The translations under genes and the position numbers were made by a program. DNA of 64,000 bases, taken from Entoloma clypeatum. Lineage: Eukaryota > Basidiomycota > Agaricomycetes > Agaricales > Entolomataceae. Shown in pieces: positions 54,010 through 64,000 of the stretch (positions are counted from its first letter, which is position 1; each line of letters begins with the position of its first letter). The notes below the pieces were generated by a model, which saw only the letters and a program-made list of their open reading frames with translations, was not told the DNA's origin and made no database searches. The stretch is from contig OY751490.1 in NCBI GenBank assembly GCA_963565915.1, forward strand, positions 62,001-126,000, read 5' to 3'.

Positions 54010-55717
54010 GTGCAGCTTCTTGATCCCACCAACAAGCTACGACTGACGAGACTTCGAGCCACGCTTGGCGCGATGAACCCCGATGATCGTTCTAGGTCAA
54101 ATACCACCGCTCCACAGTCCACAGTCCGTGGAATGACACCGCCAGCGCTAGCGTCGCATCTTACACCAAGTCCTAGGTTGTACCCATCCTCACAGCCTTC
54201 TCTTCCCTCTATTCGACATCTACACCCTTACCTTCCGCCAGCAGGCATGTTCCCTACCCCGGAAGAAGGAATGACCCACCTACATCCAGCCCCTCTCCCA
54301 TTCCACCCCATTCCTGCTCTGCCAAGTCACCAAGTCCTCGGTGTTCGCAGAGCATCAGAGTCGTTGGGCTTGGACTCAGAGTTCGAGGAACAACTTGAAC
54401 AGGCCCCCAAGAAGAGACGACGACGTCAAGCCCTCAGCTGCACTGGCAAGTGAAAAGTCTGTCTAGTACGTTGAATCACATGGCGCTGACCACCGGGCGT
54501 GTCTCCATCCTTTCCTTCATACCTCCTCTCTGTTTTCCCCGTGGTTGCCTCGCACGTTCTTCCCGTCCACCCGACTATTGGTTCACAGAGTGCAAACGGA
54601 GGAAGATCAAATGTGATCGGTGCGGGTGATCAGATCAAAGCTCTTGGTTGCCAGTGTTGACCGCAAATGGGTTTAGATTGCAACCATGCACCCCTTGCAT
54701 CCGCAGAGGAGAACAGGCGAGATGCAAATGGGACATCATCGAGCATGTGTAGGAGGATTCTGTCATCATCGCGATGGATGTTTTTTTCTCACCGCAAAAC
54801 CTTCATTGCAGTGAAAAATACATCACGCGGGGAGAATTTGACGAGCTGAAAGCTCGTTTTGATGATCTGTCGTCACAGGTCCAGCGTTTACAACAGCTGA
54901 CAACCTCGTTCCCTCAGCCGGGAATTCCGCCAGGAACGCCGCACCGTGCTTACGCCACTACGCAAAACACTTCCGATGCAGGTCCGAGCTCATCAATACC
55001 TTACGTCCCGATAACACAGGGGTACAGCTATCCAGGTCTGTTATCTCGGGGACCATCACCAGACCGGCTCATGAAACCGGACCTCCACGATCACCAATCC
55101 CGCCACCATCAAGGCCTACCTCTGCTCCCAACGTCCCCCAGCGGAATCGGGAACCACCAGATTTCGTCTTCTCCCCTCATGCAATCTCCGCCAAACGTCG
55201 CCAGTGAGAAGTCTTCCCCCTCTGCCTCACAACTGGCCAATAAACAATCACCGTTCTCTCTCGCATCCATCACATCGCCTTTCCAGCCAGACACCACCCG
55301 CCCAAAAAAATGCCACGCGCAGACGTTCATCCTGGGCGAACGTCTGCGCCTCAGGCATCCGAGTCGTCGGTCTCAGGTACTCCGCAACATTCACAAAACC
55401 CAACAACACACCCACACCACCAACATCGACATCCGAGTCTACGCCGGCCCAGCGGGTCGTTCCTCCGCGAAGACCCTGGTCCATCGAGCTCGCGCTATCA
55501 CCATGCGCCGCTGCCGCCAGTCACAAGGACGGCTGCGGAGACCCACCCCGATATCGGCGCCTCATCGTCGAGCAGTCAGCCTGGCATCATGCAATCACCA
55601 CCCATCACGATGCGGAGGTTTCAAGGCGATATGCACAATCCAGATTTGCAGCATCAGCGCGTGCCTTCGTCACGCGATGAGGGCGACAGGGGCGGTGGTG
55701 TAGCTCATGAGCGCTGA
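54010..55717 (+). CDS. Zn(II)2Cys6 transcription factor
   Basis: A Pro/Ser/His-rich N-terminus precedes a basic patch (KKRRRRQ) and the zinc cluster, which is spread over three exons: ALSCT / ECKRRKIKCDR / LQPCTPCIRRGEQARC. All six cysteines are present. A linker and a coiled-coil dimerisation helix (DELKARFDDLSSQVQRLQQL) follow, then a long Ser/Pro/Gln-rich tail. At an A run near 55306 the tail's natural low-complexity composition moves to the -1 frame, ending at 55717. In the original frame it becomes Arg-rich and ends at 55703. A missing base or an unseen intron may explain this. Start at 54010 or Met at 54073. The target genes are unknown. Confidence 0.82.
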
Positions 55718-56112
55718 TCACCTTATTGTTTCGTCCGCAAGTTCATTCCTTGACGAGTGCGGCGCTCGTTTGGATTTCTTGAGGCTTTTTGTTTCGACGT
55801 ACCCCCATTTTGCGTGAGTGATCCCCGTTCATCTGACTGATTTATCAAGTCTTATTGTTCAAATGCGTTCCCCAGTTCATCCGCTACAAACCCGAAACTG
55901 TTCGGCATCATTTATCATTCAATGAAACCCCCTTCCCCCCACACTTCTTGTTATATATGAATCCTTAAATAATCTGTAGAGTCCACCATATGTATGAGAA
56001 AGATTATATTGGATAATATTACCTGACGAAATTGACGTTTACCTGATTCCGTTTTTATTCCATGATCATCGTCAAACGTCTTTGGTCGACCGCTCCGGGT
56101 TCCGTTCGACGT
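55718..56112. other. Intergenic between convergent genes
   Basis: AT-rich 3' flanks of the regulator gene and of the gene on the other strand. Nothing else is seen. Confidence 0.5.
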
Positions 56113-57492
56113 TTACTCCCAAACCAACTTCCCACCAGCATCAACCGTCGCCTTCATTCCCCCACTCTGTATCTTTCCAGACCCGGACTTCTTAAACTGC
56201 TCCATCATCCGCTCCTGCTCTAGCGCCTTTTTATGTTGGGCGAGAGCAGCAAGGCGCTCCGCCTCACCATCCGCTTTCGCAGCTTTCTGGTCCTCGCGCT
56301 TCCGAGCGTTCTGTCGTTGGCGCTTAGTGGGCTCTGAAGCCTTTTCTCGTGGGGTTTGCGATTGAGAGGCTTGCGACGACGATAGAGGAGTCCGATCTAG
56401 AAGGACAATTGACTGAGCCAATGAATCATTCGCTCATCATCATAGCACTTACTCGACCGTTTTCTCTTCACGATACCCCAACCTTCATCTTCCCCGTCCG
56501 CGTCGTTTCCGCCGCCCGCGCTGTCCGCAACCTGGACGTCCTCATAGTCACCCCACGAAAATCCAGAAGCAGGTTTTTCATCTGGACGGGGTTGAACTCG
56601 CATCACCCGTGCCAAGGTCGGATGGTCAGGTGTCTCTAACATGCTGTTATGCCAAATACGTGCCAAGTCAGTTACGACACTGCCCATGAAAGAAGGGGGA
56701 AGAACTCAACTCGTCTACACCGGTCTTGGCTGGCTGCGGCAGCAACCTCTCCGCCAAAGGCCTTTTGTCATCAACGGAGGCGCGTGAGCTGAGCAAAAAG
56801 GACTCGTCTTCCGTCCGCTCGGCGATGGGGGAGGAGTTCCCTGTGAACGGCGTTGTTATCCCCGCATCCGTAGTCGTGACATCGACAGAGGCATCAGCTT
56901 TGCCACGTTTTCGTCGACCGGACTCCACGCGACTCCACGAACCGTCAGTGTCGATTGAGGGCTGGAGAGCATGACCAGCCTGTGATTTCGAGGACGTGGT
57001 GGTGGTGGTGGAAGGCTGTGCCTGCGCTTTCGTGGCTGGTGTAGGAATTCCACCGATGGAGGATTCAGAGTCGTAGTTGGGACTGGGCACGACTTTTGGC
57101 AGTGATGATGAGGCGGAAGCCGGCGCGGTGGACTTGGTTTTCTTCTTCTTCTTCCCTTTCCCGGCCTTGGAAGGTGGTGTGGCATCGTCAGCGGCGGGCG
57201 CAGAGGAACCCTTGTCGGCTTCAAATGCACCCGGGATGGCATCCAGAACAGGAGAAACTGTAGGGGCCGGAGGAGGAGCAGAGGCAGGCGGCAACTCATC
57301 CTGAACCAACTGGGAACTTGGTTGTTTCTTCTTTTTCTTCCCTTTCTTGCTGGACGATAACGGAGCCTGGCTGGTACCGGAACCCTCGACAGCTGTCTGG
57401 CCCAACTGTTTGTACCCAAGACCAATCGCGCCCGCGGCCACAGCCAACACCACAGCGGCCTCTGGGGTCAATACGCTCTGAGAGGAGCCCAT
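56113..57492 (-). CDS. Conserved fungal protein of unknown function with an N-terminal hydrophobic segment
   Basis: Three exons. The N-terminus (LTPEAAVVLAVAAGAIGLGY) is a likely membrane anchor, followed by two Lys clusters (KKGKKKKK, KGKKKKKTK) in a Ser/Pro/Ala-rich, probably disordered region. Conserved parts are SWSRVESGRRKRG, then after an intron DHPTLARVMRVQP and GFSWGDYEDV, then GWGIVKRKRS. A charged coiled coil (KRQRQNARKREDQKAAKADGE..) follows, and the gene ends GGMKATVDAGGKLVWE. I recall this C-terminal pattern from other mushroom genomes but no function. It is well spliced and open throughout. Confidence 0.75.
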
Positions 57493-57848
57493 GAGAGAAG
57501 GAAAGGTCAGACGGAATGCACGAGCTGAAGTACTTTACGTGACGTGGAAGTCACACGTGTCCGTACACGTACACAACACCATACAACGCGTCCACTGCAA
57601 TCAATCTGGCCCGCGTACTAGCTCCATATGTATGTGTGTGCCTCGATCGTATTCAACTGGTAAGAGGACGTTGGATCGTACACCTCATTCCAACAATCGT
57701 CTGGAGTCATCGACGCTGAAATGCCTCGAGTCACGTAGCGCGGTTTCCACTGATACTTTCATGTTCTATTATCCTTTGAAACTCGAGTTCCACATTCTGG
57801 TGGGAGACAGAGATCATTGCAATTGACAGACAAGTCATTCTACGACTA

Positions 57849-58458
57849 TTAAACCGTAGTTCCACTGACAGGTCCTCCGTGAAGTTCAATGTGTACGGGT
57901 TGATCAACAGCGGTCTGGAAAAGTTGTACGATGCGGCGAGAATCGCCTTCATGAACACTAGGATCACTCTCAATCCTATACATACAGTCAGATCAGCACG
58001 ATTCCAATATCGGTTTGCTTCGCATCATACGTACTTGGCGCTAAAAACAATAGCCGTCTTCGTCTGCGCGGGCCCTACGCGGATCCGGAACCTCAAAGAG
58101 CGAGTCACAACAAATATCCCTGCCACAATTCCAGCCTGATACGCTCGCTTATCAACTACATGAGATATCGGATATGAAATAAAAGACATACCTCCTCTGA
58201 GGACGTTCCATCAGCTTTGGGGACTTCAAACACATCCTTCCACTCGATCGTCGTGCCAGTGGATGCAGCAGAACGGCTCCGGATCGTCTCCAAGAGCTGA
58301 TCACGCGTCATCGGTTCATGGTTGGTTATAATTTGTGCCTGAGGAGAAAAGACAGCATCAAAGGATGCCTGAAACGCTGCATCGTCGGGTGCTGAAGCGT
58401 CGTAGAGGGCTCCAACGTGGGTTTGCGCCCAAGACGTCAGACTCGTAGTGGTGGCCAT
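57849..58458 (-). CDS. Small NTF2/SnoaL-like fold protein
   Basis: Three exons give about 150 residues. The order of elements fits an NTF2-like cone: helix (LTSWAQTHVGALYDAS), DAAFQASFDAVFSPQAQIITNHEPM (a conserved helix-strand unit), LLETIRSRSAA, strand (TTIEWKDVFEVP), then GIVAGIFVVTRSLRFRIR and a final helix and strands. The first exon ends at EE before a GT donor. No catalytic residues can be assigned, so it may be an enzyme or a binding protein. It has no signal peptide. Confidence 0.65.
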
Positions 58459-60133
58459 AACTCGGTAGGAAAGAACCTGCGTTTGGTAGTGGCTTTTATG
58501 TGGATCAAGCAGATATCATCCGACCACGTCGATGTCGGATGGAAGTCTGCTGCGGTTGCTGTGCCAAGTTATTCGTAGATGACACAACGGCGCGGCCACT
58601 TGCAGTTCGGAGGTTTGTTTGGTAGAACACAGGTTGCGGGCCGGTGACTGCCGGAAATGCTCCGTTTTGAGCAATTTACGTAATGGTCTGTTTTCTTCCA
58701 GGTCAGCGTGCACAGAATGGAACTGTAACCTCTTCAATTTCGCTTTGCCACGTAACGACCCCCGTGTCCGTTATGCCATCGTCCTCCACCGGTAAAAACG
58801 CAAGGCTATCCTCAACTGTGCTTCAAGTACAAAAGAATTTCGAGTCCATTTTGAGTATAAGTACCGCCGTACTGCTCAGACAGCCACTGTCGCTTGCTGG
58901 ATCGACTACCGGCTTTCAGGCGACTCGAGCCATCTTCCCCCTTAGGATACGAACAATGCATTCACCACTGATGTTGTAATTAATGAACATCGTTTTCAGG
59001 TTCTCAATGCCTTCATGCCATAGCCACTGGTCTGATTCAAGTACGTACCCCTTCTCTTTTGAAATTCTCGGCGGCGATCTCATATCACTGCGGATAGGCG
59101 TACCAGTTCTCACCTCTACTGAGGAAGAATGCACGGCAGTCGCAGGGTGGACCTTATCGATTCGTAAATAAGACTATTTCTCACGCGCGAGCTTTACCAT
59201 TCCCAGATCTCTTCCCAAATGGACAGCGAGTTCTTTGTTGCTCTTGGAAGGATGATCGGATTGACGTTATCTGGTTTGCATTCCCGAACCTTGGTGTACA
59301 GGAACCAGGGATCTTGATTTACATTTACCCCCCCGTACGTTCGTGCTAGGTCATCATTGGATCGTAACCTGATGATTTCAGTTATCCCTGTAGATCATAC
59401 TCAACCCTGTCCTGTGAGTTCCCAATCTTTGGAGAAGGAAGTATTGTTTCGGAGATCTTGCCAGGCTGCTTGGAGTGGTTCAACATCGTAGGTACAAGCA
59501 CCTGTGGCTCTTGCATTCTGGTTTATAGGCGCAGTTCACTTCTAGGCACGTGTTGTTCTACCTACTGGGCCAATAGGATTTCATGGAGACTGCACCCTGC
59601 TGCGAAATGAACGGGAAATGCCTCCACGACACGAGATAAAGCTCGAGTGTGAACATGAGATGGGCCTCTGAGAGACTGGCCGCTCTCGCGAGAGCCAACT
59701 CCAGAGTCTGCAACAGCTGTGAAGAATAACTTTCCATAACATACCCTTCCAACCTCGGGCGAGCAAATCAACGATTTATCGGGGAATTCTCGGGATGTCT
59801 GAGGATGACGCTCGGTCGAATATCTGCCTCGACCCTTTGCGTAGAAATCGTTCAAGTGAGAGCTGCGCTCGCCAACCGGAGGCGCTGCAGATACTACAAC
59901 GTGAACATGTCAGCGGGCCGGCGGTACAGAGGTCCGAGCCAGGGTAGCAGAACGGATGTCCGAAAGAAGAAATAACGCGTACGAGATGTTCAACATGTAA
60001 GCGGCGCTTTCACGGGCCTAGGGTTATCAATCTAGTGTGTTTGCAAAACGCGCAGCAGAGTGGGGTGTACGACATGGACAGTCTGTCTGGATAAAAACCT
60101 CCTCAGGCCAACATCGTATCCCCGTCTATCATC
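58459..60133. other. Intergenic, no gene recognised
   Basis: Divergent upstream regions of the NTF2-like and F-box genes. The frames present lack motifs or sensible splicing. Confidence 0.5.
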
Positions 60134-61877
60134 ATGTCTTCGATAACTCTCCCCACAGAAATCTGGGAAGAGATCTTTTGGTATCTCCCCGCAGAGACAC
60201 GCCGCGACCTCTATCCCGTCAATCGCGCCTTGCTCAAGTTGGCACTCGATGAGCGCTATAGAAGAGTAAATCTTTGCCTCACCTGGGCCGACGTGGATGA
60301 AGGATTCCGGCTGCTTCGCCATCTGAGGTAACTCGCCTCTTTGGATTGCCACTGTAGATCGTGACTTATGGATGACCAGCTATCCCCACATCGCCACTCG
60401 CGTCCGCCACCTGACTGTCTGCGCCAACTGGCTCAGCTCAGCCATGTACTTCACGCACGAAAGAGCCACCCTTCTCGACGTCCTCGCCTACTTTCTCCCA
60501 CCCGATATCGGACGTTTCATCGGCCCGTCCATGCGACGCATCTCCAACCTCGAAAACATCGATGCACTCATGAAATCTGTCGTCCCATGTTTCCCCAACG
60601 TCTCTTCCTTCGATATCAACGGAAGATACCCCTTCTTTCAAACCTCCCAAGTCAAGAGCCTGAGTCGAACTCCGAACCAACCACTGCTGTTCAACGCCTG
60701 GCCAGCCTTCGCCTCCACCCTCCGCCGTGTTTCGATACACGCAGAAGGCTCAGACATGCGACCGCTCCTCCCCCCCGCCTCATGCGACCTCGCTCATCTC
60801 GAGGATGTCACTCTCCATTTTGGGTCACTCCCTGCACATGTGCCAGATCTTCCTCCCGACCTCGAAGCGGCACATACCTTCCTCTGCAGCATTTCTTCCA
60901 GCCTTCGCACTTTGACCCTCACATTCCAAGATCCAGTGCAGGCCCAGGTGGCGGTTTCGACATTTTTCGACGCTCTCCCCCACTTCCCCCAGCTCCGCTC
61001 CTTCTCCTTACACATTCCCCCTCTGGACGCCTACAACGCTGATTTTCCCGCCAGGGAACAGCCAGCGACGGGTTTCCTGAACAGGCACGCAGAAACTCTA
61101 CATGAGGTCCGAATCCAGCCCGCGATCCGGTTCCCACTCGAACCAGGCTCACTGGAGACGCGCAGCGAACCGCACTTGGAGAACCTCGAAAGCCTCACGC
61201 TCAGCTCGCCCTCCCCCGTGGCTACCTCTCATTATATCGCAAATGCGACGGCCCTATCCGCCGCCCACGCACATATCCAGGGCTCAGAAGACACGCTGTC
61301 TTCGCTGTCCCTCCTCCACGCGCCCTTGTCGCTGCACGATCTGAAAGAGATATTGACCCTCTTCACGCACCGCGGAAAAACACGGAGACTGCAGAAACTC
61401 GAGGTGTGGGTACGTTGCCTCTCTCCGGGGCTCTTCGACCTCGTCAGGGAGATGCTTCCGGGCCTGAAGGAGATGAGGGTTGATTTTGCTTGGTTGAGCC
61501 CGGACGAGGAAGAGGATGGGGGCGCCGGTCACGTTAGGGGGAAGGATATCATGGATTTCACGCAAGAGGTAAAAATAATTCGATATTCTATCGTGGATTG
61601 GCTGATGCCCGTTGTTTAGGCAGTGGATGCGTTTCTTCTTTCCATGAAAACGCGCAGATACCCAGATTTCAACCTGCTCGCGCTCAGGGTCAATCGTGAT
61701 CGGAGGATGTGCATGTCCGAGAAGACGGCCATGAAGATCTTGGAGGGGGTGAAGCCGTGCATCCCTGCGCTGGTGGACGTTGCGGAGGTCAGGATTGGGG
61801 AGGAGACGTGGTGGCGGCGAGACTCGGGAGAGGCGGGAATGTGGCAGGAGACGTGGAGGAATCAGAGATGTTGCTAG
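60134..61877 (+). CDS. F-box protein
   Basis: The N-terminus LPTEIWEEIFWYLPAETRRDLYPVNRALLKLALDER is a clear F-box (Leu-Pro, then hydrophobic helices), which docks on Skp1 in SCF ubiquitin ligases. The first intron follows at about 60329, and the second exon carries the long substrate-side region of Leu-rich helices and strands (HLEDVTLHFGSL, SLRTLTLTF, LRSFSLHIP, LENLESLTLSS), suggestive of degenerate LRRs. A third exon from about 61620 ends the protein with VAEVRIGEETWW. Mushroom genomes hold many such F-box proteins. The target is unknown. Confidence 0.85.
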
Positions 61878-62466
61878 TAGAGTCCATGCAACCTAGAGAG
61901 GGACATACGATTATACTGTATTGAGTTGTAGATGTATCATTGCATTTCGCTGAGTGTATCATTATACGGCTGTATTCAATGGGATGTAATATAGAATAAA
62001 CATAATTGCTCACGGGTGTTTGCGTGCGGTCGTGGTCAAATGACCTAGGATTAAGGATTTGGCAAAAGTTTTCGAGAGTAACGATGAGAATCGTGCCATA
62101 ATAACTGTTGTATAAGGTATTGGAAATTAACCGTACCACAACTCAAGTACAATGCGAGGAAACGAGAGGAATACTTACAATAAAAATTGTCGGAAAAAAC
62201 CGGGTCGGTTATCACCGGGGTGGTGATGCGCTTTTTGGACATGACATCCGGGTCATAAAAAAATGTAACTCGTCTCGAAACATAAGAATACAATAAGATT
62301 ACAGGTACAGGGCTGAGGCCAAGGACCCTTGCCGTCCTGTCCTGAGGGCGACATCCTCGCCTCTTCTTCTGTGCTCATCCTCATCTATCATCATGTTGGA
62401 AGGTGATATTGGGCGTCAACGCGTTAATCGTAGTGTCAGCTGGGTCCCACCTTGACCACGGCTAGT
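61878..62466. other. Intergenic, no gene recognised
   Basis: AT-rich 3' flank of the F-box gene and the upstream region of the next gene. Nothing else is seen. Confidence 0.5.
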
Positions 62467-64000
62467 ATGTCCCTCCTCGCCAATGTAACTTGGATGGTTG
62501 TCAAGTTCATTTGTGGCTGTGCCAAGTATTATCAGAAGACCCTTGATGATTCGGCATCCAGCGTCAAACAAGGTGTCAATCCAAATGCCACATCAATCGT
62601 GGCCACCGACGGGATGCCCTCACATCTCGTCAAATCACCTCGAATGGCATCGCAACCTCCAATGTCCCTCAGTGTATTGCGCCCGCTCGTCAACATCGTA
62701 GGCCGTGTACCTTTGCGCACTGTCGCCAAATGGCTCGTCTGTCTGGTCTTTTTGCTCAATGTGCGGTCGTGGCCGCTGATGTGGCACTGTGAGTTTAAAA
62801 CCCTCGTCTTTCTTTTGATGAATGAATAACGAATTGGAATTAGACCGTGTTTTTGAGCCCGTTTTTCGAATCAGGTTGCAATACTGGTTGGTGCAGCTGC
62901 GTTCCACATTCAAGTCTCGGAAGGGGAAGGCCAAAGCGATTGAGCAGTGGTTCGATTCGTTAACCCCCGTTGGCGCGGATCCTTTCGAGATGACTGTGAG
63001 TTATCATGCTTGGGCAAGTAAGTCGATATACCGTTTGCTTATCTTTCAATGATATAATCTTGATTCACCAGGCATTGATGATAGCGACTTCAATGGTCAT
63101 TTGAGCAATTCCAGCTACGCGAAGGTGCGTCTGGTACTCGATCCTCTTTCGATTTTCCGACTGGCCCGGAACCGGCAGACACTTGACTCTGCACGCTTCA
63201 AGTCAGCATTGGCCATGTTCCCTCAGTTCTTTCAGGCGGGAGGTTGGATGCCTTTGGCAGGTATAGTCTGAGTCATCCTCACGTCGATCTGTACGTTTTT
63301 GACATATGTGCTTTGTACAGCCACCCACTTTAACTTTATCCGCGAAATTCCGATGTTCGCATCGTACGAAGTCAGAGTGAGCATAGCCTCGTGGGACCAG
63401 AAGTGGGTGCGTAAGGGAGTCTATCCAATTGTCCAGTTCCAACCGATAACGCCCACCCAGCTATACGTTATCACGAAATTCGTCTCCTCACCGAAGAAAG
63501 GCAAAGGACAGAAGGGGCAGCAGCGCCAAATCAGATCTGAACAGACTCCCACTCCCCCACCAACCGCGGGTCCCGATGCCCTCTTCCATGCCTCGCTCCG
63601 TACCCCATCGGATGCGATATCGACTTCAGACACGCCTCTTCCCTCCGTAATGACGCCTCCGCACACATCCAAGGCCCCGACACCAGAAACGGCGACAGCC
63701 CTCACCGCAGTCGCTGCATCGCTTGCCTCCTCTCCGACAACCACGACTGAGCCGGACGGGTCCATCGTGCACAGCGTTGCCGTGTCCCTGTGCTGCTTCA
63801 AGGTCGGACGTATAACCGTCCCCCCCGCACTCGTCATCGCTTTGAACGGGTTCGCCAACGCCAACGCCAACGCCAACGCTCCTTCTCCTCTTACCACAAC
63901 GCCAACGGATACTTTGGCTTCAGGGGAAAGGTTTTACTCTATCAGCAACCCGCCCCCGCATTGGCACACCGCGAAGCAGATCATGTCCGCTTCAGAGGGT
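62467..64000 (+). CDS. THEM6-like hot-dog thioesterase family protein, cut by the window end
   Basis: The first exon ends in a hydrophobic segment (WLVCLVFLLNVRSWPLMW), then RVFEPVFRIRLQYWL after an intron. The hot-dog part follows over several small exons: FEMTVSYHAWAS, DDSDFNGHLSNSSYAKTLDSARF (the family's helix-start pattern), FIREIPMFASYEVRVSIASWD and QLYVITKFVS. A Lys-rich stretch and a Ser/Thr/Pro-rich region follow, and the frame is open at the window end. THEM6-like proteins are related to acyl-CoA thioesterases, but substrates are unknown. The start is the ATG after an upstream TTG-ACC-ACG run. Confidence 0.8.

Noticed and set aside
60368..61042. Second plus-strand frame over the F-box gene, rich in Arg, Pro and His
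   Set aside because: It is a shadow of the GC-rich F-box exon and has no start context or motif.

Overview
The window comes from a filamentous basidiomycete, most likely a mushroom-forming Agaricomycete. Genes are split by many short (about 50-60 bp) GT-AG introns, and the families are typical of that class: a FunK1-type kinase, a DUF6532 protein, a Plavaka transposase, a polyporopepsin-like protease, a Crinkler/RHS-like NTPase and chromodomain Ty3 elements. No bacterial-style operons, tRNA, rRNA or CRISPR arrays were seen.

1-16.4 kb is repeat-rich. On the minus strand a gag-protease fragment of one Ty3/Gypsy lineage (1-1127) abuts the LTR of a 5'-truncated chromodomain element A (1128-4441). 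A 20-bp minisatellite, a foldback element (4876-5291) and an AT-rich stretch follow. A complete chromovirus C (6315-13082) has 387-bp LTRs, a 5-bp target duplication, Gcn4-like sites in U3 and a Tf1-like self-priming site, but carries lesions in gag, RT, integrase and a third ORF. A region of inverted and tandem repeats continues to about 16.1 kb.

16.4-25.8 kb holds a Plavaka transposase (minus) head-to-head with a DUF6532 gene (plus), then a FunK1-type kinase followed by a broken duplicate of its C-terminal half.

27.6-38.2 kb is a cluster of four GH25 (lysozyme-like) secreted-protein genes. The first keeps the catalytic motifs. The other three have intact exons and signal peptides but have lost the Asp of the DxE motif, and one has also lost the first catalytic Asp. 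They share a promoter module and duplicated upstream blocks.

38.5-41.3 kb carries two housekeeping genes, urate oxidase and the mitochondrial ATP synthase subunit g. A Tc1/mariner-like transposon (42252-45917) with perfect 36-bp inverted repeats and a TA target duplication follows. It encloses its transposase and an unrelated passenger gene with predicted PB1-like and SAM-like domains. It lies beside a remnant of a pepsin-like protease whose intact relative is at 48226-50054. Between remnant and intact copy, to the right of the transposon, is a broken Crinkler/RHS-like NTPase-nuclease gene.

51.4-64 kb looks more like ordinary genome: a VWFA protein, a Zn2Cys6 regulator, an unknown conserved protein, an NTF2/SnoaL-like protein, an F-box protein and a THEM6-like thioesterase cut by the window end.

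The best candidates for something undescribed are the mariner passenger gene, the catalytically altered GH25 paralogues and the fast-diverging third ORF downstream of the chromodomain in the retroelements. All comparisons were made by eye.
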